Part shown: positions 34,954-43,141 of the stretch, piece after piece
Numbering within the stretch: the first letter of the stretch is position 1
Layout: every line of letters starts with the position of its first letter
Assembly: GCA_965216155.1 (NCBI GenBank)
Contig: CBDCFD010000006.1
Coordinates: 992,001 to 1,056,000 of the forward strand
Length of the DNA: 64,000 nucleotides
DNA from: CATOSP01 sp965216155
Lineage (GTDB): Bacteria; Chloroflexota; Dehalococcoidia; Lucifugimonadales; UBA3495
Direction of reading: 5' to 3'
Program-made: the position numbers and the translations under genes
The notes under the pieces: model-generated
The model's input: the letters and a program-made list of their open reading frames with translations, nothing else
Told to the model about the DNA's origin: nothing
Databases searched by the model: none

Positions 34954-35511
34954 CTAAAATCCTTCAAGGCCCCGCAAGAGCCGGCCTACCTTCGGCCGGT
35001 CGTACGGGGCCTTGCTTCGGTGCTCATGCCACACTATTCCCTCCGCATCAATCACGAAATCTCCCCCCAATTGTCGAAGGTCGCTCCTGCGAAACCCCGC
35101 CCACCTCCCCCTGGCCAGAAGTTTCACGTAGGCGAACAAAGCCGTGGCGCCAAATACCTGTGAAGCCGTGCCCGAAGGCAACTGGTAGGCGCGGTAAACG
35201 TCACGCTCAGGATTAGAGAGCAATGGAAAGGGAAGTTGCATGAGGCAAGATTGCTGGAGCAGCCGGTCCCTGGTCTCGAACGATACCGCCACCACTCCCG
35301 CCCCTGATGCCGCCACCTCCCCGAATCTACGCCGCAAATGTGACAAATGCTCCCGGCAGGAGAGTCAGGCAAAGTGGCGGAGAAACACCAGAATGAGCGG
35401 GCGCCCCAGAAACGCGCCCAGGTCAACGTACTCCCCGTCTGCGCCGGGCAACGTAAAGCCAGGGGACGGGCGGCCAAGCGGACCTTTGGCCCTGTCGGGT
35501 CCGGTATTCAA
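34954..35511 (-). CDS. AhpC/TSA-like peroxiredoxin with in-frame TGA in its CxxC motif (candidate selenoprotein)
   Basis: Read through one TGA, this minus-strand ORF gives a ~185-residue thioredoxin-fold protein of the AhpC/TSA (Prx-like) group. It runs LNTGPDR...SPGFTLPGADGEYVDLG, LILVFLRHFA-U-LSCREHL, VVAVSFE, FPLLSNPERDVYRAYQLP, and QLGGDFVIDAEG. The TGA (35367-35365, residue 49) stands exactly where the family has the peroxidatic cysteine of RHFxCxxC; the second cysteine (residue 52) is kept. Sec in such Prx-like proteins is known in bacteria. The frame is open from the transketolase stop at 35533; the best start is TTG at 35511, without a good ribosome-binding site. A stem (GCCG/CGGC) with a large loop lies 8 bases after the TGA and fits a SECIS poorly. 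It is probably the third gene of the transketolase operon. Confidence 0.75.
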
Positions 35512-35532
35512 GAGGAGCAGGTAAAACCTGGG

Positions 35533-36477
35533 TTACTTCCGCTGGATGGCCCGCTTTGCCGCATCCCTCACCGATTCTGGAGTCAGGCCCGCCTTGGCCA
35601 TCAGCTCGTTGGCTGTGCCGGACTCGCTGTAACCGCGCAGGGCCACCATCTCCAGGGGGACAGGACTGGCTTGGCCGACGACCTGGGCGACAATGCTGCC
35701 AAGGCCGCCGTGGGCCAAGTGCTCCTCGGCGGTGACAATCGCCCCCGTGTCCCGGGCTGCGGCCAGGATGACAGATTCGTCGATCGGGCTCAGGGTATGG
35801 ACGTTGATGACCCGGGCCGAGATGCCTTCTTGCTCCAGGAGCGCGGCCGCATCCAGCCCTACCGACACCATCACCCCGGTACCTACAATCGCAACGTCCG
35901 AGCCATCATGGACGACCTCGGCTTTGCCCAACTCGAATTGGTAGCCTTCATCGTGAATCACCGGCGTGTTTGCCCGGGAAAGCCGAATGTAGAAGGGACC
36001 TTCGGTCTTTGCCGCCGCTCGCACGGCCTGGGCGGTCTCTACCGAATCAGCCGGGCAGACCACGGTGAAACCTGATAGAGAGCAGGCCAGCGCGATGTCT
36101 TCGATGCCGTGGGCCGACATGCCGTCCTCCCCGGTGAGAATACCGGCGTGGGTGCAGACAAGTTTCACGTTTAGATGCGCCTGGGCCACCAGCACACGCA
36201 ACTGGTCGAATGGCCTGCCAACACCGAACACGGCGAATGTAGCCACGAATGGGGTCTTGCCGGAAGCGGCAAGACCGGCCCCAACGCCTACCATGTTTTG
36301 CTCGGCTGGGCCGAAATCGAAGAACCGCTCGGGATACTGATCGCGCCACAGGTGGGTAAACACCGATACATTCAGGTCTCCGCCCAGAACAACTATCTCC
36401 GGGTGTTCGTCGGCGATTTCCAGCAACGTCCTGCCGAAGGTCTCGCGAGTAGAACCCATCTGCCTTTGCGCCACCAT
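35533..36477 (-). CDS. Transketolase, C-terminal subunit (split type)
   Basis: These 314 residues are the Pyr and C-terminal domains of a split transketolase: EIVVLGGDLNVSVFTHLWRD, the catalytic-glutamate region FDFGPAEQNMVGVGAGLA, TFAVFGVGRPFDQLR, THAGILTGEDGMSAHGIED and the C-terminal VINVHTLSPIDE...TAEEHLAHGGLGS. It acts as a heterotetramer with the N-terminal subunit. The ATG overlaps the stop of that subunit by one base (TAATG), so they are coupled. The peroxiredoxin-like gene follows on the same strand. Confidence 0.92.
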   Translation of the reverse strand: MVAQRQMGSTRETFGRTLLEIADEHPEIVVLGGDLNVSVFTHLWRDQYPERFFDFGPAEQNMVGVGAGLAASGKTPFVATFAVFGVGRPFDQLRVLVAQAHLNVKLVCTHAGILTGEDGMSAHGIEDIALACSLSGFTVVCPADSVETAQAVRAAAKTEGPFYIRLSRANTPVIHDEGYQFELGKAEVVHDGSDVAIVGTGVMVSVGLDAAALLEQEGISARVINVHTLSPIDESVILAAARDTGAIVTAEEHLAHGGLGSIVAQVVGQASPVPLEMVALRGYSESGTANELMAKAGLTPESVRDAAKRAIQRK

Positions 36478-37316
36478 TACGCGAGCTCCTTCATTGCGGC
36501 TTCGAATTCCTCCTGATTGGGCGCCCGGCCGTGGAATGCCGGATTGTCTTCCATAAATGAGACGCCCTTCCCCTTCACCGTATGGGCAATGATCGCCGTG
36601 GGCCGGGTTCGGCGCCGTTTAGCCTTCGCGATAGTATCCAACAGTTCCGGGTAGTCGTGGCCGGAAGTCTCGTAAACGCGCCATCCAAAGGCGCGCCACT
36701 TCCCCGCCAGAGGCTCCAATGTCATCACCTCGTCGGTATGCCGGTCGTTCTGAATCCGATTCCGGTCCACGAAGGCGATCAGGTTGGTCGCCCGGTGGTG
36801 CGACGCGGCCATCGCGGCTTCCCAGACTTCACCTTCGTCGCATTCGCCGTCACCAAGGACTGCGTACACGAGGCTGTCCCTATCGTCCAATTTGGCCGCA
36901 AGGGCGCAACCGAGGGCGAACGAGAGCCCCATACCAAGGGAGCCGGAATTCATCTCCACTCCAGGCGCCATGGGGTGGGCGTGGCCCTGAAGACGGCTGT
37001 TCAGCTTGCGGAAGGTCCCCAACTCCTCATGTGGAATGTAACCCGCCTTCGCCAGCACTGCGTATAACCCCGGTGAAGCGTGGCCCTTGCTGAGGATCAG
37101 GCGGTCCCGGTCGGGCCATTGGGGATTCTGAGGATCGTGGCGCATCTCCCGGAAATACAGGGAGATTAGAATGTCCAACTCAGACAGGGAACCTCCTGGA
37201 TGGCCACTCCCTGCGGCGTATATTGCGCTTATCACGTCACGGCGCAATTCGCGGGCTAACAGGGCCAAATCTTCGGCATCATACGCCTGATCTGCTCTGG
37301 TCGTGCTTGTGGTCAA
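36477..37316 (-). CDS. Transketolase, N-terminal subunit (split type)
   Basis: The 279-residue subunit binds the TPP diphosphate. It has YAAGSGHPGGSLSELDILI, RDRLILSKGHASPGLYAVLA, GSLGMGLSFALGCALAAKL and the TPP/Mg motif VLGDGECDEGEVWEAAM continuing to VDRNRIQNDRHTDE. With the adjoining C-terminal subunit it catalyses two-carbon ketol transfer in the non-oxidative pentose phosphate pathway. A promoter lies about 75 bases upstream (37392-37421). Confidence 0.92.
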   Translation of the reverse strand: MTTSTTRADQAYDAEDLALLARELRRDVISAIYAAGSGHPGGSLSELDILISLYFREMRHDPQNPQWPDRDRLILSKGHASPGLYAVLAKAGYIPHEELGTFRKLNSRLQGHAHPMAPGVEMNSGSLGMGLSFALGCALAAKLDDRDSLVYAVLGDGECDEGEVWEAAMAASHHRATNLIAFVDRNRIQNDRHTDEVMTLEPLAGKWRAFGWRVYETSGHDYPELLDTIAKAKRRRTRPTAIIAHTVKGKGVSFMEDNPAFHGRAPNQEEFEAAMKELA

Positions 37317-37391
37317 CGCTTACCCCCACCGGACCGCCCCCTGCGTAACAGCCATGCACAAAGGTCCGCAGGTCGAAAATTCGGCGCCAAA

Positions 37392-37421
37392 ATTATAAGC
37401 CTGCCCCCGTCGACATGTCTA
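37392..37421 (-). promoter_or_regulatory. Promoter of the transketolase operon
   Basis: On the minus strand TAGACA (37421-37416) and TATAAT (37397-37392) are separated by 18 bases. The -10 box is perfect and the -35 differs from consensus at one base. Confidence 0.6.
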
Positions 37422-37431
37422 GGCGGTCTAC

Positions 37432-37460
37432 TGGCAATCGGGCAATCGCGTACCTATAAT
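37432..37460 (+). promoter_or_regulatory. Probable near-leaderless promoter of the amidohydrolase gene
   Basis: TATAAT at 37455-37460 lies only 14 bases before the ATG at 37475. A weak -35-like TGGCAA sits at 37432-37437 with 17 bases between. Transcription would start around 37467, leaving a leader of roughly eight bases and no room for a ribosome-binding site. It is divergent from the transketolase promoter. Confidence 0.55.
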
Positions 37461-37474
37461 GGTCCCCGATTCAC

Positions 37475-38320
37475 ATGCTGATCGACGCCCACTGCCATAT
37501 CACTCCGCCCGACTTTGAACTGCGCCGAGCCGAATTAGCAGCCCAAGACGCCACTTTTGCAAGCATGTATTCCAACCCTAGGGCGCGGCTGGCCACCGCG
37601 GATAGCCTGGTAAGAGACATGGACAGGGACCGCGTAGACCGCGCCGTGGTAATGGGAATCGGCTGGTGCGGCCTGGAGTTGGCGCGGGAGGCCAACGACT
37701 ACCTGATTCAGTCGGTGGGCCGTTTTCCTCAACGGTTGATTGGGTTCTGTTCAGTCAACCCATCCTGGGGGGATGCGGCTGTCGAAGAAGTGTCGCGGTG
37801 TGCCGCTGCCGGGCTCAGGGGAGTTGGTGAGCTTCACCCGGACACCCAGGGCTTGGACATTACCAACCCCGGCTGCCTCTCCCATTTCATGGACGCCGCG
37901 CGTCAGCTAAGCCTGCCCGTCTTGCTGCACTGCTCGGAGCCGGTGGGCCACGATTACCCCGGCAAGGGCCACACGACGCCGGACAAAGTCTACCGGTTCA
38001 TCCAGAATTTCCCGGAAAATATTATAATCTGCGCCCACTTCGGCGGAGGGCTGCCCTTCTACGCGCTGATGCCTGAGGTACCCGAGGTTATGCGCAACGT
38101 CTACTTCGACTCGGCCGCAAGCCCGTTCCTGTACCAGGCCGAGATTTACACCGAGGTCTCCAGGCTGGCCGGTCCAGACAAGGTCCTGTTCGCCAGCGAT
38201 TACCCTCTCATCCGCGCGGACAGGGCTTTGGGACAGTTGAACGAAGCTCACCTGGACGCCAATACCCAGGCCGCCATTCTCGGGGGAAATGCCGCCGCCC
38301 TCTTCCCTTTGACGGCCTGA
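37475..38320 (+). CDS. Amidohydrolase-family (amidohydro_2 / ACMSD-like) metalloenzyme
   Basis: This 281-residue TIM-barrel protein has the N-terminal metal-binding MLIDAHCHITPP, the strand-end histidine LPVLLHCSEPVGHDYPG, a third histidine in IIICAHFGGGLPF and the conserved aspartate in KVLFASDYPLIRADRAL. That set is typical of the amidohydrolase 2 family, which includes decarboxylases and hydrolases; the substrate cannot be predicted. It is a single gene with a short leader and is followed 38 bases later by the mug-like gene. Confidence 0.85.
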   Translation: MLIDAHCHITPPDFELRRAELAAQDATFASMYSNPRARLATADSLVRDMDRDRVDRAVVMGIGWCGLELAREANDYLIQSVGRFPQRLIGFCSVNPSWGDAAVEEVSRCAAAGLRGVGELHPDTQGLDITNPGCLSHFMDAARQLSLPVLLHCSEPVGHDYPGKGHTTPDKVYRFIQNFPENIIICAHFGGGLPFYALMPEVPEVMRNVYFDSAASPFLYQAEIYTEVSRLAGPDKVLFASDYPLIRADRALGQLNEAHLDANTQAAILGGNAAALFPLTA

Positions 38321-38358
38321 CGCTTGGCCGGTACGGGAGGACATGCCGAGGACATGAC

Positions 38359-38895
38359 ATGGAAGATATGCCCACGCTCCCAGACTACCTCCGCGCTGGT
38401 CTGGACCTGGTCTTCGTCGGTTTGAACCCCTCTATCCCATCCATCCGAACAGGCCATTACTTCGCCAACCCGCGTAACCGGTTCTGGCCCGCGCTAAACA
38501 TGTCCGGTCTAATCGGTCGCAGCCTGGGCCCCGAGGACGACGCTGACCTACTGGACGACGGAATAGGATTTACCGACGTAGTGAAGCGGGCAACCGCCCA
38601 GGGTTCCGGTCTCAAGGCCGCCGATTTCCGGCAGTGGGCGCTGGTGCTCAGGGCAAAACTGCTGGAATTCCAGCCTCGCGTCGCCACCTTCCACGGCGTC
38701 ACCGCATACAAGGCATATCTCCGCTACGCCGAGAAAGAAAGGGAATCCCCTGAATTGGGCCTTCAAGACCGGGTCATCGGGAACACTCGGATCTTCGTGA
38801 CCCCCAACCCCAGCCCGGCGAACGCGGTCTACTCGATAGACGACTTGGCGGAATGGTACAGGCGGTTGGCCCGGCTGCTGGCAGGGACTACGTGA
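38359..38895 (+). CDS. mug: G:T/U mismatch-specific DNA glycosylase (Mug/TDG family)
   Basis: The 178-residue protein belongs to the uracil-DNA glycosylase superfamily, Mug/TDG branch. The catalytic motif VFVGLNPSIPSIRTGHYFAN, followed by PRNRFWPALN, carries the essential asparagine of GLNP. The C-terminal loop VTPNPSPANAVYS (the NPS-type intercalation loop) is also present. It removes uracil or thymine mispaired with guanine. Its TGA stop overlaps the thpR ATG (TGATG), and an AlkA-like glycosylase follows, giving a small repair operon. Confidence 0.88.
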   Translation: MEDMPTLPDYLRAGLDLVFVGLNPSIPSIRTGHYFANPRNRFWPALNMSGLIGRSLGPEDDADLLDDGIGFTDVVKRATAQGSGLKAADFRQWALVLRAKLLEFQPRVATFHGVTAYKAYLRYAEKERESPELGLQDRVIGNTRIFVTPNPSPANAVYSIDDLAEWYRRLARLLAGTT

Positions 38896-39485
38896 TGGCG
38901 GACCCCAACTCGAAGATACGGGCATTCATCGCCCTCCACATTTCAGACGAGGCCAGGGAGACCCTGGGTGAAGTTATGTCCGGGCTGGGTAACGCCACAG
39001 GCAACCGCGTGCGCTGGGTAAACCCAGAGGGTATCCACCTCACCCTGAAATTCCTGGGAGACATCCCATCGGCCCAGGCCCAAGAAGTCCTCGATTCGGT
39101 GAGGAAATCAACAGTGGGTCATATGCCCTTCCGGTTAAGCTTTTCAGGGTTGGGAACGTTCCCCAATCAAAGACAGCCCAGGGTGTTGTGGGCCGGGGTT
39201 GCCGGCGGCCTGGACTCCCTATCAGGGATCCAAGACGCCGTGGAAGCAGCAATGGCAGACCTGGGGTTTCAGCGGGAGCAGAGGCCCTTCAGGGCCCACC
39301 TCACCATCGGCCGAGTGCGGGATGGAGTCAGGCCCAACCAACGCCAGGCCATCGGCGATGCGGTGTTATCAATGCCTGCGCCCAGGTCGCTACCCTGGGA
39401 AGTCGAGGCGGTCCATCTCATACGCAGCACCCTATTGCCCCAGGGCGCGGTATACACCTCCCTGGGCTCGGCGGCGCTCCGGTGA
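38895..39485 (+). CDS. thpR: RNA 2',3'-cyclic phosphodiesterase (2H family)
   Basis: The 196-residue 2H phosphoesterase has two HxT/HxS-type motifs, HLTLKFLGDIP and HLTIGRVR, about 120 residues apart, and the N-terminal KIRAFIALHIS strand. The start ATG at 38895 overlaps the mug stop; a longer in-frame start at 38853 would overlap mug by 43 bases and lacks family similarity. Members hydrolyse 2',3'-cyclic RNA ends or ligate tRNA halves in vitro. Confidence 0.9.
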   Translation: MADPNSKIRAFIALHISDEARETLGEVMSGLGNATGNRVRWVNPEGIHLTLKFLGDIPSAQAQEVLDSVRKSTVGHMPFRLSFSGLGTFPNQRQPRVLWAGVAGGLDSLSGIQDAVEAAMADLGFQREQRPFRAHLTIGRVRDGVRPNQRQAIGDAVLSMPAPRSLPWEVEAVHLIRSTLLPQGAVYTSLGSAALR

Positions 39486-39495
39486 GTCAGTAAAT

Positions 39496-40413
39496 ATGAC
39501 CCGTGAGACCACTTCCATTGACCCTGCGGCGCCCTTTGACTTCGATCTGACGGCCGGGTATCACACCTACTTCCAGGGGCGCTACGGGTCCGACTCGCTG
39601 GAAAACGGCGTGTACCGGCGGCTGCTCGACCTCAAGGGCAACCTTGTGCTGGCATCTGTGTCCTCGGCGGGCAGCGTCCAACAACCACGGCTGCAGATCG
39701 AGCTTCAAGGGGAACGGTTGAACGCCGAAGACGTGGCCAGAGCCTCGGACCTCGTGAGCTGGCTCCTGGGTGCGGACCAGCGCCTGACACCCTTCTACCG
39801 CATGGCGGATGGTGACCCCACTCTGTCCGGCATCACAGAACGGTTTTGCGGGCTCCACCTGCCCCACACCGCCACAGTCTTCGAGTCCCTTGTTCTGGCC
39901 ATCTTGGGACAGCAGATCAGCACCCAGGTTGCGCGGGTTATCCGCACATTGCTGATCGAGACCCATGGTCCACGGCTGGTCGTCGATGGGGTCCCCTATT
40001 ACGCGTTCCCTCGCCCCGAACGACTGGCCGAAGTCCCGGTGGAGGAACTTCGCGGACTAAAGCTTAGCTGGCGAAAGGCAGAATATGTCCACGGGATCGC
40101 CATGGAGGCGCTGGAGGAGACCGATGGACTGGAGTCTCTACACCAACTTGACGACCGGGAGGCCGTAAGCCGGGTGATGCGGTTGCGTGGCGTAGGCCCG
40201 TGGACCGCCCAATGGCTGCTGGTCCGCGCTCTGGGCCGCCCCGACGCCCTGCCGTTGGGCGACCTGGCGTTGAGACGCGCGGTGTCTAATCTATATTTTG
40301 ACGGCCAACCTGTGAAGGACAGCGAGGTCAAGCAGTTCTCCCGCCGCTGGTCGCCGTGGCGAAGTTACGCGACCGTGTATATGTTAGCCGCCATGCGTAC
40401 CCCAGTGGGATAG
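39496..40413 (+). CDS. DNA-3-methyladenine glycosylase II (AlkA-like)
   Basis: The 305-residue protein has an N-terminal AlkA-type domain and an HhH-GPD glycosylase domain: ESLVLAILGQQISTQVA, the hairpin VMRLRGVGPWTAQWLLVRAL, and the catalytic aspartate in LPLGDLALRRAVS. It excises alkylated bases. The ATG at 39496 starts the recognisable domain; the frame stays open upstream to 39199 but that part overlaps thpR and is not family-like. It follows thpR by ten bases. It ends five bases from the convergent ffh. Confidence 0.9.
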   Translation: MTRETTSIDPAAPFDFDLTAGYHTYFQGRYGSDSLENGVYRRLLDLKGNLVLASVSSAGSVQQPRLQIELQGERLNAEDVARASDLVSWLLGADQRLTPFYRMADGDPTLSGITERFCGLHLPHTATVFESLVLAILGQQISTQVARVIRTLLIETHGPRLVVDGVPYYAFPRPERLAEVPVEELRGLKLSWRKAEYVHGIAMEALEETDGLESLHQLDDREAVSRVMRLRGVGPWTAQWLLVRALGRPDALPLGDLALRRAVSNLYFDGQPVKDSEVKQFSRRWSPWRSYATVYMLAAMRTPVG

Positions 40414-40418
40414 CCCGC

Positions 40419-41753
40419 CTACCGGAACATGTTCATCAGGTTACGCGGGTTGCGGGAACGGCTTAGCTGGCGCATCAGTTTCTGGGTCTGCCGGAACTGG
40501 TTCAAGAGTTGGTTGATGTCCTGGGGAGTCGTACCGCTTCCCCGGGAAATCCTCCGCTTCCGGCTATTGTTGAGGATCTCTGGCCGGTGGCGCTCCTCGA
40601 CCGTCATCGACCGTATGATAGCCTCCACCCGTTGAATCTGGCCGTCATCCAAGGACCCGGTGGGCATCTTCGAACTCATCTGGCTCATGCCGGGGATCAT
40701 TTCCATGATCTGGCTCAGGGAACCCATTTTTTTGACCGTCTGAATCTGTTGGAGGAAATCGTCCAGGTCAAACGATGCCTGCCGGAACTTCCGCTCCAAC
40801 TCTTTCGCCTGGTTCTCGTCAACCGCTTCCTGAGCTTTTTCGATAAGAGAAAGCACGTCCCCCATCGCCAGGATGCGGGAGGCCATCCGGTCAGGATGGA
40901 ACGCCTCAAGGGCGTCGGCCCGCTCACCCACACCCATATACTTGATGGGAACGCCGGTGACGCGGGTCACGGACAGAGCGGCGCCGCCCCTGGCGTCTCC
41001 GTCCATCTTGGTCATAATCAGACCCGTGAGAGAAACTCGCGTGTGGAATCCCTCGGCCGCGTTGACCGCGTCCTGGCCGGTCATGGCATCGACCACCAGC
41101 AGGGTCTCCTGCGGAGAAACAGCCTGCTTGACCTTCTCCAACTCCTCCATCAGATCTTCGTCGATCTGCAAACGACCGCCGGTGTCGATGATGGCCCAGT
41201 TGACTCCCAGTTCTTCAGCGCGGCGCACCCCGGCCCTGGCAACCTGGACCACATTGGAAGTAGCTGGGTCCTCCGAGTACACCGGGACATCTAACTGGCG
41301 TCCCAGCGTCTCTAATTGCTGAATCGCAGCCGGGCGGCGGAGGTCGGCGGCTATCAGCAACGACTTGTGGTTTTGCCGCCGCAGCGCCAACGCCAGCTTC
41401 GCCGCCGTCGTAGTCTTACCCGACCCCTGAAGCCCAACCAACATTATGGTATTGGTGGGCTGGCTGGAGGACACGATCCGGTGGTCCCCCCCGTCCAACA
41501 TGGCGGTGAGCTCTTCGTGGACTATCTTGACAACCTGCTGGCCGGGCGTGAGGCTCTCCATAACATCCGCGCACAAAGCCCTCTCTTTCACTGCGGCCAC
41601 GAAGTCCCTGGCGACGCGGAAGTTGACATCGGCTTCCAGCAACGACCGGCGCACCTGCCCCATCGCATCGTCGATGTCTTTCTCGGTCAGGCGTCCTCTG
41701 CTCGTAAGCCTCCCCATGATTCCGGTCAACTTCTCGGTAAGGTTTTCCAGCAC
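40419..41753 (-). CDS. ffh: Signal recognition particle protein Ffh
   Basis: Ffh binds signal peptides and 4.5S RNA and targets ribosomes to the membrane. From the GTG at 41753 (preceded by GGGAGC) it is 444 residues and begins VLENLTEKLTG, as the family does; an ATG at 41819 would add 22 atypical residues. NG GTPase domain: VGLQGSGKTTTAAKLA, DLRRPAAIQQL, DTGGRLQIDEDLM and TKMDGDARGGAALS. The methionine-rich M domain runs from MGSLSQIMEMIPG to NPRNLMNMFR and contains the RNA-binding SRKRRISRGSGT helix. It is convergent with the AlkA-like gene. Confidence 0.96.
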   Translation of the reverse strand: MLENLTEKLTGIMGRLTSRGRLTEKDIDDAMGQVRRSLLEADVNFRVARDFVAAVKERALCADVMESLTPGQQVVKIVHEELTAMLDGGDHRIVSSSQPTNTIMLVGLQGSGKTTTAAKLALALRRQNHKSLLIAADLRRPAAIQQLETLGRQLDVPVYSEDPATSNVVQVARAGVRRAEELGVNWAIIDTGGRLQIDEDLMEELEKVKQAVSPQETLLVVDAMTGQDAVNAAEGFHTRVSLTGLIMTKMDGDARGGAALSVTRVTGVPIKYMGVGERADALEAFHPDRMASRILAMGDVLSLIEKAQEAVDENQAKELERKFRQASFDLDDFLQQIQTVKKMGSLSQIMEMIPGMSQMSSKMPTGSLDDGQIQRVEAIIRSMTVEERHRPEILNNSRKRRISRGSGTTPQDINQLLNQFRQTQKLMRQLSRSRNPRNLMNMFR

Positions 41754-41884
41754 GTCGTAGCTCCCAAGACCGCCGGTTGAATACACAGTTCCGGCGAGCT
41801 TATGTAATGTCCACGCCACGATTGTAGGCGGGGCCGGTTGGAAGGGTCAAGGCTGTGGAGAGCAAGTAACTGACCAGAATCGCG

Positions 41885-41913
41885 GTGACTGGTTAAAGGA
41901 GCGTAGTTATAAT
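41885..41913 (+). promoter_or_regulatory. Promoter of the duplicated gene
   Basis: GTGACT at 41885-41890 and a perfect TATAAT at 41908-41913 are separated by 17 bases. A GGAGG ribosome-binding site follows around 41937-41941, then the ATG at 41951. Confidence 0.6.
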
Positions 41914-41950
41914 CGACCTGTTCCAAGCACAGTTCCGGAGGAACACAGCA

Positions 41951-43141
41951 ATGAGCGCCCAAATGAGCGCCCAGATGGAAAGAGACAGCATATTGCTGCT
42001 GAAATGCCCGGCGGAATATGGCGGCCCTCGGATTGGCAATCCCAAGGACGACCCTGAGAAGGGCCATTACCCGTTGCATGGCTATGCAATAGAGGAGAAA
42101 ACAAACATAAAGCTCTCCCGATTGCTTGACGCCGCCAAGCTCTTGGAAAACTATGGATATGCCCATGTCCGGCAGGCTGCCGGTGGAGACTTTGCCATCG
42201 AGTTAACTTCACTGGGCCGATACCAGAGCCAACTGTTGATGACAACCGCAGACGGGCCGGGTGATTCCCAACCTCCGGCCCGCGGCAGGCTCGCAATTAT
42301 CCGGTATCTCATGCACGCCGGTTCACCTTACGGGTTTACCGACCAGGATTGGGAATATATATACACCAGAAGGCAGGAACAAGACTCTCTCAGAGTAGTA
42401 TTCGGATACCACCTCAATTCGGAGAACTGCGATTCAACCCGGCTTGTGGAAAACCTGGAGAACGAATCCACCTTACTGGGCCGATACCAGAGCCAACTGT
42501 TGATGACAACCGCAGACGGGCCGGGTGATTCCCAACCTCCGGCCCGCGGCAGGCTCGCAATTATCCGGTATCTCATGCACGCCGGTTCACCTTACGGGTT
42601 TACCGACCAGGATTGGGAATATATATACACCAGAAGGCAGGAACAAGACTCTCTCAGAGTAGTATTCGGATACCACCTCAATTCGGAGAACTGCGATTCA
42701 ACCCGGCTTGTGGAAAACCTGGAGAACGAATTTAGCGGCGCAGTTGAACAATACAATTCCATGCCGGGCAACGACCGGATTTCGCTGGACTTCAAAGAGC
42801 TTCGTGCCGGCTACGGCGAGCATATATTCAACCAAATTGTACGGGACATCATTTCGTCCGACGTTGCGATATTCGAGACATCCAACCTCAACCCCAACGT
42901 GATGATGGAAATGTGAGTAGCCCTCACCTGGGGGGTGCGGGTGCTTCCGATAAGGGCGGAAGGCTGCCCCCCGCCGCCTTCCGGCATTTCGGGCCAAACC
43001 TGGGTCACCTACCAAGACAGCGGGCAAGCGTTCTCCGCCCCGAATTTCAGGATGAACCCGGTGGCAATGATTGCCCGCGCCATGCTTAAGGAGTGGACTG
43101 GGTGGGCAATTTCCATTCCAAGACTCGGAGGAAAGTTATGA
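41951..43141 (+). pseudogene. Winged-helix plus TIR/deoxyribosyltransferase-like protein, internally duplicated and truncated by a TGA
   Basis: The ORF has an N-terminal region that looks like a winged helix (KLSRLLDAAKLLENYGYAHV), a middle part present twice because of a perfect 257-bp duplication, and a C-terminal nucleotide-binding-like segment (HIFNQIVRDIISSDVAIFET, then NLNPNVMMEM). A TGA at 42914-42916 interrupts it, yet the same frame continues with VALTWGVRVLPIRAEGCP and on to a stop at 43139-43141. The expected residue at the TGA is glycine (MxEMG-VALTWG), so this looks like a GGA-to-TGA nonsense mutation, not selenocysteine. The C-terminal fold resembles TIR-like or nucleoside-deoxyribosyltransferase-like domains found in defence effectors; that is inference. 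The next gene is an McrBC remnant. Confidence 0.65.
42211..42731 (+). repeat. Perfect 257-bp tandem duplication, 264-bp period
   Basis: 42211-42467 and 42475-42731 are identical at every base I compared, with seven bases between. The 264-base period is 88 codons and keeps the frame. The absence of any substitution means a very recent event or an assembly artefact. Confidence 0.95.

Noticed and set aside
35344..35364. A tight CTCC/GGAG stem directly after the peroxiredoxin TGA as its SECIS.
   Set aside because: Its apical loop would begin only about seven bases after the TGA, closer than usual for bacterial SECIS elements; the SECIS for this gene remains unresolved.
39199..39495. Upstream in-frame extension of the AlkA-like gene.
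   Set aside because: It overlaps thpR entirely and has no similarity to glycosylase N-termini; the ATG at 39496 starts the recognisable domain.
42914..42916. In-frame TGA followed by conserved sequence (VALTWGVRVLP), considered as a third selenocysteine.
   Set aside because: The expected residue is glycine, not cysteine, there is no CxxC or other redox motif, and the gene already carries an odd duplication. A GGA-to-TGA nonsense mutation fits better.
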